Source of the DNA: Streptomyces marokkonensis
GTDB taxonomy: Bacteria > Actinomycetota > Actinomycetes > Streptomycetales > Streptomycetaceae
Reading direction: 5' to 3'
Length of the DNA stretch: 64,000 nucleotides
Assembly: GCF_008312835.1 (NCBI RefSeq)
Contig: NZ_VSKS01000008.1
Location: forward strand, 124,001-188,000
Shown here: positions 25,173 through 33,664 of the stretch, piece after piece
Layout of the letters: the number at the start of each line of letters is the position of its first letter
Position numbering within the stretch: the stretch's first letter is position 1
Made by a program: the position numbers and the translations under genes
The notes under the pieces: model-generated
Told to the model about the DNA's origin: nothing
Databases searched by the model: none
Seen by the model: only the letters and a program-made list of their open reading frames with translations

Positions 25173-26912
25173 ATGACCCAGACGACGTCCGACCGTCCTT
25201 CCGGCAGAGCGGGCGGGGCCGTGGTCCCGGTGCTCGCCTTCGCGGGCATCGTCGTCGCGGTGATGCAGACCCTGCTGGTCCCGGTCATCAAGGACCTGCC
25301 GCTCCTGCTCGACACCTCCCCCGCCGACGCCACCTGGGTTTTGACCTCGACCCTGCTGTCCGGCGCCGTGTCCACCCCGATCATGGGCCGGCTCGGCGAC
25401 CTCCACGGCAAGCGGCGCATGCTGGTCGCCAGCCTCGCCGTGATGGTGGTGGGCGCGCTGGTCAGCGCGCTCACCAGCGACCTGCTGCTGATGATCGCCG
25501 GCCGCACGCTCCAGGGCGTCGCGATGGGCGCCATCCCCCTCGGCATCGGCCTCATGCGCGACATGCTGCCGCGCGAGCGGCTGGGCTCCGCGATGGCGCT
25601 GATGAGCTCCTCCATAGGGGTCGGCGGCGGTCTCGCCCTGCCCGCCGCCGCGCTGGTCGCCCAGTACTCCGACTGGCACGTCCTCTACTTCGGCGCCGCG
25701 GGCCTCGGCGTCCTCGCCATCGCCCTCACCCTGGCCGTCGTACCGGAGTCCCCGGTGCGCGCCCCTGGCACCTTCGACCTGCCGGGCGCGCTGGGCCTGT
25801 CCGCCGGTCTTGTGCTGCTCCTGCTCCCCGTCTCCAAGGGCGGCGACTGGGGCTGGACCTCCGGCACCACGCTGGGCCTGCTCGGCGCGGCGGCCACGGT
25901 CCTCCTCCTGTGGGGCGTGATGGAACTGCGCGTCGCCGCCCCGCTGGTGGACCTGCGCACCACCGCCCGCCGCGAGGTCCTGCTCACCAACCTCGCGTCG
26001 ATCATGGTCGGCGTCTCCTTCTTCGTCGTCTCGCTGGTCCTCCCGCAACTGCTGCAGCTCCCCGCCTCCACCGGTCACGGGCTCGGCCAGTCGATGGTCG
26101 TCGCGGGCCTGTGCGTGGCCCCGCTGGGCCTGACGATGATGTTCACGGCACCCGTCTACGCCCGCCTGTCCGCCCGGTACGGCCCGAAGACCACCCTCAT
26201 CCTGGGCCTGCTGATCATCGCGGCCGGCTACGCCGGCGGTCTCGGCCTGATGAACGCCGCCTGGCAGACCGTCGTCACCTCCGTGGTCCTCGGCGCGGGC
26301 ATCGGCCTCGCCTACTCCTCCCTGCCCGCGCTGATCATCGGCGCGGTCCCGGCGTCGGAGACCGGCGCGGCGAACGGCCTCAACACCCTGATGCGTTCCA
26401 TCGGCACGTCGGTGTCGAGCGCCGTCATCGGCATGGTGCTGGCGAACACGGCGGACACCGTGGGCGGGGTGGAGATCCCGACCCTGCACGGCTTCCGCCT
26501 CTCCTTCGTGATCGCGACGGCGGCCGTGGCGGTGGGCCTGGCCCTCGCCCTGTTCCTGCCGTCCGGCCGCCCGTCGGCGCACCCGCAACTGCGGGCGAGC
26601 GGCGAGGAGGACGAGAACCTGGAGCGCGCCCAGGCGGCGCTGCGCGGCTTCCGGGGCCGCGTCCTGGACGCGGCCGGGGTCCCGGTCGCCCGCGCCGAGG
26701 TCACCCTGACCGACCGGCGCGGCCGCCGCGCGGGTGCCACCGTCTCCGCCGACGACGGCGGTTACGCCCTCCCCGTCCCCGCGCGGGGCCCGTACGTCCT
26801 GTCCGCCCGGGCGGCCGGGCACGCCCCGCTCGCCTCCCCCGCCACCCACGCGGGCGGCCCGCACCCGGTCGACCTGGACCTGTCCCTGCCGGGCGAGACG
26901 GTCTCCGCCTGA
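25173..26912 (+). CDS. MFS transporter with C-terminal carboxypeptidase-regulatory-like domain
   Basis: 579 residues from ATG 25173 (GGAGG 10 bases upstream). The first 480 residues form an MFS exporter: MGRLGDLHGKRRM motif, about 14 segments. After ALFLPSGRPSAHPQLRASG a soluble tail of about 85 residues follows (RGRVLDAAGVPVARAEVTL, GATVSADDGGYALPVP, GPYVLSARAAGHAP). This has the pattern of a CarboxypepD_reg-like / Cna-B beta-sandwich. The joining of an MFS core to such a domain is unusual. The domain would lie on one membrane face and might bind a ligand or partner. Substrate unknown. Confidence 0.88.
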   Translation: MTQTTSDRPSGRAGGAVVPVLAFAGIVVAVMQTLLVPVIKDLPLLLDTSPADATWVLTSTLLSGAVSTPIMGRLGDLHGKRRMLVASLAVMVVGALVSALTSDLLLMIAGRTLQGVAMGAIPLGIGLMRDMLPRERLGSAMALMSSSIGVGGGLALPAAALVAQYSDWHVLYFGAAGLGVLAIALTLAVVPESPVRAPGTFDLPGALGLSAGLVLLLLPVSKGGDWGWTSGTTLGLLGAAATVLLLWGVMELRVAAPLVDLRTTARREVLLTNLASIMVGVSFFVVSLVLPQLLQLPASTGHGLGQSMVVAGLCVAPLGLTMMFTAPVYARLSARYGPKTTLILGLLIIAAGYAGGLGLMNAAWQTVVTSVVLGAGIGLAYSSLPALIIGAVPASETGAANGLNTLMRSIGTSVSSAVIGMVLANTADTVGGVEIPTLHGFRLSFVIATAAVAVGLALALFLPSGRPSAHPQLRASGEEDENLERAQAALRGFRGRVLDAAGVPVARAEVTLTDRRGRRAGATVSADDGGYALPVPARGPYVLSARAAGHAPLASPATHAGGPHPVDLDLSLPGETVSA

Positions 26913-26923
26913 CGCCGGCGCCC

Positions 26924-26952
26924 CACCCGCCGGCCGGGCAAGCGGGCGGGTG
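26924..26952 (+). terminator. Hairpin after MFS gene
   Basis: CACCCGCC (26924-26931) with GGCGGGTG (26945-26952), 12 bp after the stop at 26912. Confidence 0.55.
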
Positions 26953-27055
26953 CCCCACGCCGGTTACCCGCCGGTACCCCTGTCGCGCGGCCGGGCGAGG
27001 GGTACGGCAGCATGGGCGCGTGCACACACGGACGACCCCGGAAGAGGCAAGCCCC

Positions 27056-27724
27056 ATGCCGATGGCAGGCCCCATGTCGATGGCACCCGAGCCCGGGATC
27101 ATGGCCGCGTTCGAGGCGGCGAAGGGCTTCATGCCCGTGGACGAGGGCCTGGCCCTGTACGCGGCGGCGGCCGAGGCCGGCCGGCTGGGGCTGCCCCTCC
27201 TGGAGATCGGCACCTACTGCGGCCGCTCCACGATCCTGCTCGCCGACGCGGCCCGCGCGGCCGGTGTCACCGCGCTCACCGTGGACCACCACCGCGGCAG
27301 CGAGGAGCAGCAGCCCGGCTGGGACTACCACGACCCGGAGACCGTCGACCCCGGACTCGGCCTGATGGACACCCTGCCCACCTTCCGCCGCGCCCTGCAC
27401 CGGGCGGGTCTGGAGGACCACGTGGTCGCCCTGGTCGGCCGCTCCCCCCGCGTCGCCGCCCTGTGGAACTCCCCGCTCGCCCTCGTCTTCGTCGACGGCG
27501 GCCACACCGACGAGCACGCCACCGCCGACTACGAGGGCTGGGCCCCGCACGTCGCCGAGGGCGGCCTGCTGGTCATCCACGACGTCTTCCCCGACCCGGT
27601 GGACGAGTTCACCGGGCAGGCCCCCTACCGCGTCCACCTCCGCGCCCTCGCGTCCGGCGCGTTCACCGAGGTCTCGGCGACCGGCTCCCTGCGCGTCCTG
27701 CGCCGCACGGGCACGGGCATCTGA
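27056..27724 (+). CDS. Class I SAM-dependent methyltransferase (Methyltransf_24-like)
   Basis: 222 residues from ATG 27056 (GAAGAGG upstream; ATGs at 27062 and 27074 are alternatives). SAM motif I is LPLLEIGTYCGRSTILLA. Asp in LTVDHHRGSEE binds SAM ribose or metal, and VFVDGGHTDEHATADY plus LLVIHDVF fit the Methyltransf_24 type. Substrate unknown. It is encoded 22 bp before the amidase gene, and the two may be co-transcribed. Confidence 0.85.
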   Translation: MPMAGPMSMAPEPGIMAAFEAAKGFMPVDEGLALYAAAAEAGRLGLPLLEIGTYCGRSTILLADAARAAGVTALTVDHHRGSEEQQPGWDYHDPETVDPGLGLMDTLPTFRRALHRAGLEDHVVALVGRSPRVAALWNSPLALVFVDGGHTDEHATADYEGWAPHVAEGGLLVIHDVFPDPVDEFTGQAPYRVHLRALASGAFTEVSATGSLRVLRRTGTGI

Positions 27725-27746
27725 GGCCCGGCGCTAGGGTGACTGC

Positions 27747-28736
27747 GTGTCGTACACAGGTCCCGGCTTCGATCCACCCCCGCCCCCGCGGTCCCGGCGC
27801 CGCCCCCTGACCGTGGCGCTCGCCGCGCTCGTGCCCGGGGCGTTGCTCGGGTGGGCGGTGTACGCGGCCGCGGGCGGATCGGGCGGCGACGAGGGGGCCG
27901 CGGGCTCCCCGTCGTCCGCGTCGGCCTCCTCCCGTGCGCCGTCGCCCTCGTCCGGGAGCGGGTCGCCGTCCGCCGGTCCCGAGGACGAGAAGCCCGGCGC
28001 CTCCGCCACGGCGGCGTCCCCCTCGGCCTCCGCGCCCGCCGCGTCCGGCCCCCTCAAGGGCAGGGTCGTCGTCATCGACCCGGGGCACAACCCGGGCAAC
28101 TTCCGGCACACGACCGAGATCAACCGCCAGGTGGACATCGGGACGAACCACAAGGAGTGCGACACCACCGGCACGTCCACCAACGACGGGTACACCGAGG
28201 CCGAGTTCACCCTCGACGTCGCCCACCGGATGCGCACGCTCCTCGAGAAGCAGGGCGCCACCGTGCGGCTGACGCAGGACGCCGACCGGCCGTTCGGGCC
28301 GTGCGTGGACGAGCGGGCCCGGATCGGCAACAGGGCGAAGGCCGACGCCGTCGTCTCGATCCACGCGGACGGCTCCGGCACCGGGAACCGCGGCTTCCAC
28401 GTGATCCTCCCGGGCGCCGTGAACGCCGGTGCGGCCGACACCCGTCCCATCGTCGGGTCCTCGCGCGAACTCGGTGAGCGCATCGCGGGCACCTTCGTGC
28501 GGGTCACCGGCAGCGCGCCCTCCAACTACGTCGGCGGCGGTACCGGTCTCGTCACGCGTGAGGACCTCGGCGGTCTCAATCTGTCAACGGTTCCCAAGGT
28601 GTTCATCGAGTGCGGCAACATGCGCGATAGCAAGGACGCGGCGCTGCTGACCAGCGGTGCCTGGCGGCAGAAGGCGGCGCAAGGGATTTCCGGCGGAATC
28701 GTGAGTTTCCTGCGCGGGCAGGGATCGGCGCGCTGA
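27747..28736 (+). CDS. N-acetylmuramoyl-L-alanine amidase (Amidase_3)
   Basis: 329 residues. There is an N-terminal transmembrane anchor (LTVALAALVPGALLGWAVYA), a Ser/Pro/Ala-rich spacer to about residue 105, then a zinc amidase: VVIDPGHNPGN (first His), EAEFTLDVAHRM (Glu), SIHADGSG (second His) and FIECGNMRDSKDA (catalytic Glu). It cleaves the amide bond between muramic acid and the stem peptide outside the membrane, likely in cell-wall turnover. GTG start at 27747. Confidence 0.92.
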   Translation: MSYTGPGFDPPPPPRSRRRPLTVALAALVPGALLGWAVYAAAGGSGGDEGAAGSPSSASASSRAPSPSSGSGSPSAGPEDEKPGASATAASPSASAPAASGPLKGRVVVIDPGHNPGNFRHTTEINRQVDIGTNHKECDTTGTSTNDGYTEAEFTLDVAHRMRTLLEKQGATVRLTQDADRPFGPCVDERARIGNRAKADAVVSIHADGSGTGNRGFHVILPGAVNAGAADTRPIVGSSRELGERIAGTFVRVTGSAPSNYVGGGTGLVTREDLGGLNLSTVPKVFIECGNMRDSKDAALLTSGAWRQKAAQGISGGIVSFLRGQGSAR

Positions 28737-28752
28737 TCCGGGCGGACAGCCC

Positions 28753-28785
28753 GATCGTACGGACGATAGTGTCGTCCGTACGATC
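28753..28785. promoter_or_regulatory. Perfect 14-bp inverted repeat
   Basis: GATCGTACGGACGA - TAGTG - TCGTCCGTACGATC, 17 bp after the amidase stop. It may be a terminator, but the symmetric CGTACGGACGA half-sites and its place about 95 bp before the next start also suit a TetR-type operator. Confidence 0.6.
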
Positions 28786-28879
28786 AGGGGCCACCCCCGC
28801 GCTTCGCACCGGACCCTTCGGGCGACATGGTGACAGCGACGCCTCTTCCGACGACGAGACGACCTACGAAGGACCTGAA

Positions 28880-29725
28880 GTGAATATCCGCTCCCTCACT
28901 CGAGGCGACGGCGTGGTGATCGGAGCAGCGGTATTGCTGTTCATCGCGTCGTTCCTCGATCTCTACTCGATCGATGGCGCCCCGGACAGCGCGGACATCC
29001 CCAGCCTTTGGGACAGCGGGCCGGTGGTGCTCGGAGTCGTGCTGGCGGGCATCATCGGCGCCGCGCTCGTCGTCGTGTCCCGGGGACTGCCGCAGCCGCG
29101 CAAGGTCGCCGGCCTCGAACTCGGCCAGTTCGGCGTCGCCTTCACGGTGTTCGCCGCCTGGTGCGCGCTCGGCAACATCTTCGACCCGACCGGCGGATTC
29201 GACGGTGAAGGGGGCTTCTCCGACGACATCGGCGCCGGCACGGGTCTGATCCTGGCCCTCGTCGCCACGCTCGTCATGGCCGCCGCCGCCGTCGCCACGC
29301 CCCTGGTGCCCGCCCTCAAGGGTGCCCTCCTCCCGGCCGCCCGTCCCGCGGCGCCGCAGCCCTACGGCGCCCAGCCGCCCGGCGGTTACGGCTACCCGGG
29401 CGCGGGTGCGCCGCAGCAGCAGGCCTCCTTCGGTGGTCAGCCGCAGCCGGGCCAGCCCGGTCAGCCGGGGCAGCAGCCCTTCCCGGGCCAGCCGCAGGGC
29501 CAGCCCGCCGCCCCGGCGCCCGCCGGTGACTTCTCGCCGTTCTGGTTCGCCGTGCCGGTGCCGCGGCCGCTGTTCCCGGAGGACGGCTCGCCCACCCCGA
29601 TCGCCGAACTCGCCCCCGGCACCTGGTACCTGGCGGTCGAGCAGCGCGGTCAGGTGCTCGTCGCGCAGACGCAGGACGGCCGTCGCGGCGTCCTCCAGGA
29701 CACCTCGGGCATCCAGCGCGGCTGA
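28880..29725 (+). CDS. DUF5336-like membrane protein with Pro/Gly/Gln-rich tail region
   Basis: 281 residues from GTG 28880 (GAAGGA 7 bases upstream); earlier in-frame codons would read through the inverted repeat. Four hydrophobic segments (e.g. GVVIGAAVLLFIASFLDLYS, VVLGVVLAGIIGAALVVV) cover the first 150 residues. A PGQ/PQ-rich stretch (about 155-215) and a short C-terminal domain (GTWYLAVEQRGQVLVAQT) follow. It resembles the mycobacterial 34-kDa antigen (DUF5336) family. Role unknown. The low-complexity part is read in one frame only. Confidence 0.75.
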   Translation: MNIRSLTRGDGVVIGAAVLLFIASFLDLYSIDGAPDSADIPSLWDSGPVVLGVVLAGIIGAALVVVSRGLPQPRKVAGLELGQFGVAFTVFAAWCALGNIFDPTGGFDGEGGFSDDIGAGTGLILALVATLVMAAAAVATPLVPALKGALLPAARPAAPQPYGAQPPGGYGYPGAGAPQQQASFGGQPQPGQPGQPGQQPFPGQPQGQPAAPAPAGDFSPFWFAVPVPRPLFPEDGSPTPIAELAPGTWYLAVEQRGQVLVAQTQDGRRGVLQDTSGIQRG

Positions 29726-29745
29726 TTCCCGTCCCGTCCTCGTCA

Positions 29746-29775
29746 CGGCCCCTCGCCCCCGCGGGCGGGGGGCCG
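29746..29775. terminator. Bidirectional hairpin between convergent genes
   Basis: CGGCCCCTCGCCC (29746-29758) pairs with GGGCGGGGGGCCG (29763-29775) with one mismatch, between the plus gene ending 29725 and the minus gene ending 29784. Confidence 0.75.
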
Positions 29776-29783
29776 TTGCCGTG

Positions 29784-32507
29784 TCAGCGCACGCGGAGGA
29801 CGCCGTGCGCGCCGCGTTCCGCGTCGCTCATGATGTGCGTGACGAACGGGTAGGTGCCCGCTTCGGGCAGGGTCAGCTCGACGAAACCGCCCGAGGCCGG
29901 GGCGAGATCGAGGACCTGTGCGCCCTCGCGTTCCGGACCGCCCGGCCGCAGCTCGTAGGCGCCCTCACGGAACACCGTGTCGAACTGCCCCCCAACGACG
30001 TGGAAGGCGCTCGGCACGTTCGGTCCCGCCGTCAGCACCCAGATCCGTACGCGTTCGCCGGCCCTCGCCGTCAGCGGGTCGTGGTCGTACTGGTTGGCGT
30101 ACCCGTTGAAGGCGACCATGTCGGGCTCCTGGGCCTTCACCTTGCCGGCGTCGGCCGTGCCGTTCTGCTCGCCGAGGTAGAACTCCGACTGGACGAGCAG
30201 GTATTCACGGTCCACCCGCGGCAGCCCGGGCGGGTCGATGACGACCGCGCCGAACATGCCGTTGGCGATGTGCAGGGACATCGGCATGGTCGAGCAGTGG
30301 TACATCCACACCCCGCTGCGGGTCGCCGTGAAGCGGTACGTCAGTTCCTCGCCGGGCTGGATGGTGCGCATCGGCCCGTCCGGTGCCAGGGCCCCGGCGT
30401 GGAAGTCGACGGAGTGGCCGATGCTCCCGTCGTTGACGAGCGTGATCTCGAAGGTGTCACCGACGCGGCCGCGCAGCACGGGCCCGGGGGCCGTTCCGTC
30501 GAAGGTCCACAGCGTCTGCCGTACGCCGGGGGCGACGTCCGCCTCCGCCTCCTTCACGGTGAGGGTGCGCTTGTGCAGGCGAGGGCCGGACGTGTCCCGC
30601 GCGGGCGGCAGCTGGGCGTCGCGGGCGGTGAAGCCGTCGGCGGGTTCGGCCATCGGGTCGAAGGCGTCCGCGGCGGACGCGCCCGCGCCTTCGGGCGTCG
30701 TCCCGCTGTGGTCGTGTGCGGTGCCGTCGTCCTGGGCGGCTTCGTCGTCCCGGGCAGTCGGACGGTCCCGGGCGGTCCCGCCGTCGTCGGTGACCCGCAC
30801 CCCGAAGACCATGCCCATCTGCCGGTGCCCGACCACCGAGCACCAGCCCTCCAGGTCCCGTCCGACGACGCCCGCGTCCAGCGTCGCCCGCTTGCCGGGG
30901 GCGAGCCGGTCGGTGCGGGCGCCGCTCTCCAGGACCAGGTCGTGCGTGTCGGTGCCGGTGTTGCGCAGCTCGATCACCAGGCGGTCGCCCGCGGGCACCT
31001 CGACGGAGGCCGGGGAGAACCGCATGCCGCGGATCGTCACGTCGACCGTCGTGGTGCGCCCGGTCGGCGGCACCTCCCCGCCGTCCGCGCCCGTCGCGGC
31101 GGACCGTTCCACGAGCGGCAGCGAGCGCACGTCCGCCGCGCCACCGCCCGCGACGGCCAGCATCACGACCGCGAGCCCCAGGGCCACGCCCCCGAGCACC
31201 CGGTGCGGGGCCGCGGGCGCGTCCGCGGATGCGGATGCGGCAGCCTGGTTCCGGCGGTTCCGCAGGCTCCGTACGACCGTGAGCACCAGCAGGACGAGGA
31301 AGCACAGCAGCATCACCAGCAGCAGCACGGAGCACACCACCCGCACCACGGACGGCACCGGCAGGACGCAGAGCAGCAGCGCGGCGTTGGTGATGGTGAG
31401 CCGGGCGGGCCAGGCCCGTTCGAGCCGGGTGGTGGCGGCGCGCACGGCCGCGGGGCCGCCGCCCAGGACCACGGGGACGAGGAAGCTGAGGGCGCCGAGC
31501 AGTACTTGGGCGATCCAACCGGCGGCGAGCGGCGCGGTCAGCAGCGACGTGCGTTCGGCGACCGTGATCCAGGACGTGGTGGACAGGAGGATGCCGGCCA
31601 GGACCAGCAGCGATCCGGCGAGCCAGAGGCTGCCCGCGGCCACCGACCAGGCGGCGAAGGAGCGCGGAGCCTTCGCCCGGGCCTCGCGCACCCACGGGAT
31701 GCCGGCGACGACGAGCCCGGCGGCGTAGCCGGCGACGCCGGGAGCGGCCAGCGCCGGGGGCCCGAGCAGCGCGGCGGCGACGGCCGCGCCGAGGCCGGCG
31801 AGCAGCACGGGGAGGGCACTGCGCCCGGCCCGTTCCGCGCCGTCGGCCACCCGGGTGCGCAGCATCGTCGGCCACAGGGTGATCAGCGTTCCGGCCACGG
31901 TGAGGCCGACCCAGCCGAGCAGGTTGATCATCTCGTGTGCGATCAGCAGCCGGTCGGAGAGATCACCGCCGAGCTCACCGCGGGCCATGACGACGCCCAG
32001 CGCGGCGCCGAAGGGCAGCAGGGCGGCGGCGGCCGTGTAGTAGCGCACGGTCATGGTGAACCGGCCGGGCAGCGCCCGGCGCATGAGCCGGACCAGCCAC
32101 ACGGCGTGGGCGGTGACGGCGGCCGCGACCAGGCTCCCGCCGACCAGCACGACGGGCCACCGGTCGAAGAACATGCCGCCGATCACGGTGACGGCCCCGG
32201 CGTTCAGGCAGACCAGCCGCAGGGCGGCGGGGGCGCCCCGGTTGGCCTCCGGCAGCCGGAGCACGGACGCGGCGAAGTGCCCCGACCAGATGACGACGGC
32301 GTTGGTGACCGCCCCGAGCAGCAGGGTGTGCACCAGCAGCCAGGAGGCGTGCGGCAGGAAGTGGTGGGCGCTCCCGACCACGGCGAACAGCGCGAGCCAG
32401 GCCACCACGACGGCGTTGACACCGAGATGCCACAGCGCGCGCGGTGAGCGTCCGGGGGGCTTCGGAGCGGGTCCGCTCGCCGTGGGGGAGGACAGCTGCG
32501 TGGTCAC
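29784..32507 (-). CDS. NirK-like copper nitrite reductase fused to membrane and cupredoxin domains
   Basis: 907 residues. Residues about 1-450 contain about 12 hydrophobic helices. About 480-600 is a plastocyanin-like domain (GMRFSPASVEVPAG, GTDTHDLVLES, GWCSVVGHRQMGM). From about 655 there is a two-cupredoxin multicopper domain: IGHSVDFHAG, then MYHCSTMPMSLHIANGM (type 1 Cys-His-Met with His for type 2 copper), PSAFHVVGGQFD and VTHIMSDAERGAHG. These match copper nitrite reductase, which reduces nitrite to NO outside the membrane. The GTG start overlaps the stop of the upstream membrane-protein gene (GTGA). It is the last gene of the operon. Confidence 0.88.
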   Translation of the reverse strand: MTTQLSSPTASGPAPKPPGRSPRALWHLGVNAVVVAWLALFAVVGSAHHFLPHASWLLVHTLLLGAVTNAVVIWSGHFAASVLRLPEANRGAPAALRLVCLNAGAVTVIGGMFFDRWPVVLVGGSLVAAAVTAHAVWLVRLMRRALPGRFTMTVRYYTAAAALLPFGAALGVVMARGELGGDLSDRLLIAHEMINLLGWVGLTVAGTLITLWPTMLRTRVADGAERAGRSALPVLLAGLGAAVAAALLGPPALAAPGVAGYAAGLVVAGIPWVREARAKAPRSFAAWSVAAGSLWLAGSLLVLAGILLSTTSWITVAERTSLLTAPLAAGWIAQVLLGALSFLVPVVLGGGPAAVRAATTRLERAWPARLTITNAALLLCVLPVPSVVRVVCSVLLLVMLLCFLVLLVLTVVRSLRNRRNQAAASASADAPAAPHRVLGGVALGLAVVMLAVAGGGAADVRSLPLVERSAATGADGGEVPPTGRTTTVDVTIRGMRFSPASVEVPAGDRLVIELRNTGTDTHDLVLESGARTDRLAPGKRATLDAGVVGRDLEGWCSVVGHRQMGMVFGVRVTDDGGTARDRPTARDDEAAQDDGTAHDHSGTTPEGAGASAADAFDPMAEPADGFTARDAQLPPARDTSGPRLHKRTLTVKEAEADVAPGVRQTLWTFDGTAPGPVLRGRVGDTFEITLVNDGSIGHSVDFHAGALAPDGPMRTIQPGEELTYRFTATRSGVWMYHCSTMPMSLHIANGMFGAVVIDPPGLPRVDREYLLVQSEFYLGEQNGTADAGKVKAQEPDMVAFNGYANQYDHDPLTARAGERVRIWVLTAGPNVPSAFHVVGGQFDTVFREGAYELRPGGPEREGAQVLDLAPASGGFVELTLPEAGTYPFVTHIMSDAERGAHGVLRVR

Positions 32508-33664
32508 CTTGGGTCCCTCGGGTCGGCGGAGACAGGGGCGGGGGCGGGGGCGGGATCGGGGGCGGGGGCGCGTCGGGTGGCCGCCACGGAGGAGGCCGCC
32601 GCCGTCAGGACGAACAGCAGGACCGCGGCGATGTTGAGGGCCCCGCCGAGCTGCCAGGCCCCTCGGACGTCCCGCAGGTCACCGACCACCACGCGCAGGG
32701 CGAGGGAGCCGTGCAGCAGCCAGGCCGCCACCGCGAGCCCGGGGTGGTACGGCAGCGGGCGGCGCAGTACGGCGGGCAGGATCACCGGGGCGTGCGCCAT
32801 GATCATCGACATCACGAAGCCGAGGAACACGGCGTGTACGACGGCGTCGTAGCGGCTCCCGTCGACGGCCGGGCCGCCCAGCAGCCACAGGGCGCCGGCG
32901 AGGCCCAGCCACGCGTATCCGGCGAGCAGGCAGGCGGCGGTGAAGCGGGGCAGTCCCGTGGAGCGCAGCAGCCGGCGGGCGACATCGTGCACGACGAGCC
33001 ACGCGACCAGGGCGAGCAGGGCGGCGCCGAGGAGCAGCGTGCCCGTGGCCGGCCACATCAGGGTGGTGACGACGCCGGTGACGACGGCGCCGGCGCAGGC
33101 CAGGAAGGCCGGCTCGGCGCGGGGTGCCAGGGCGGCCACCCGGGCGAGTTCGAGCCGCTCCCCCGCGATGGTCAGCACGAGGAAGGCGACCAGCCAGGGC
33201 AGCATGCGCGGGACGTCGAGGCCGCCCAGCCACAGCAGTGCGGCGCCGAGTGCCGACACGGCGCCGGCGGCCTGCGCGAGCAGGGCGGCGCTCGGCTGGC
33301 GGCGCCAGAAGCGCACGTACAGCGCGGTCAGGAGGGCGGTGCCGGCGACGAGCAGCAGCCGGGGGACGGTGAGGTCCACGGGAGTGAGCAACAGCAGGCC
33401 CCCGGCACCGAGGGCGGCGGGGGCGAGGTAGGACCACCGGGCGCCCAGGGCGACCGCGCGTTCCAGCGCCACCAGCGTCCCGGCGAAGCCCAGCACGAGC
33501 AGCACCCCGTGCACCTGGGGCAGGCGGTCGCTGGTGACGGGGGCGGGGAGGCCGAGCAGCACGAGGGCGGCGTCGAGACCGGCGAGCAGACAGACCCCGG
33601 CGGCCAGCAGCAGGGGCGCCCGCCGGGCACCCGCACGCCGGGCGGCCGGACCGACGGGGCTCAC
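32504..33664 (-). CDS. Multi-pass membrane protein of the nitrite reductase operon
   Basis: 386 residues with about 10-11 hydrophobic helices (LLLAAGVCLLAGLDAALVLL, VHGVLLVLGFAGTLVALERA, FLGFVMSMIMAHAPVILPAV). Histidines within helices (QVHGV, MAHAPV, VVHAVF, YHPGLAV) suggest haem or copper binding, reminiscent of NnrS and of the membrane part of the downstream NirK fusion. The GTG 33664 overlaps the expected TGA of the regulator gene (33661-33663), and its stop overlaps the NirK start. A role in nitrogen-oxide handling is inferred from context. Confidence 0.8.
   Translation of the reverse strand: MSPVGPAARRAGARRAPLLLAAGVCLLAGLDAALVLLGLPAPVTSDRLPQVHGVLLVLGFAGTLVALERAVALGARWSYLAPAALGAGGLLLLTPVDLTVPRLLLVAGTALLTALYVRFWRRQPSAALLAQAAGAVSALGAALLWLGGLDVPRMLPWLVAFLVLTIAGERLELARVAALAPRAEPAFLACAGAVVTGVVTTLMWPATGTLLLGAALLALVAWLVVHDVARRLLRSTGLPRFTAACLLAGYAWLGLAGALWLLGGPAVDGSRYDAVVHAVFLGFVMSMIMAHAPVILPAVLRRPLPYHPGLAVAAWLLHGSLALRVVVGDLRDVRGAWQLGGALNIAAVLLFVLTAAASSVAATRRAPAPDPAPAPAPVSADPRDPR

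Noticed and set aside
29322-32447. A very long plus-strand open frame opposite the NirK fusion.
   Set aside because: It is the antisense of a well-supported cupredoxin gene and shows only Arg/Gly/Pro-rich low-complexity translation, as expected for shadows in high-GC DNA.
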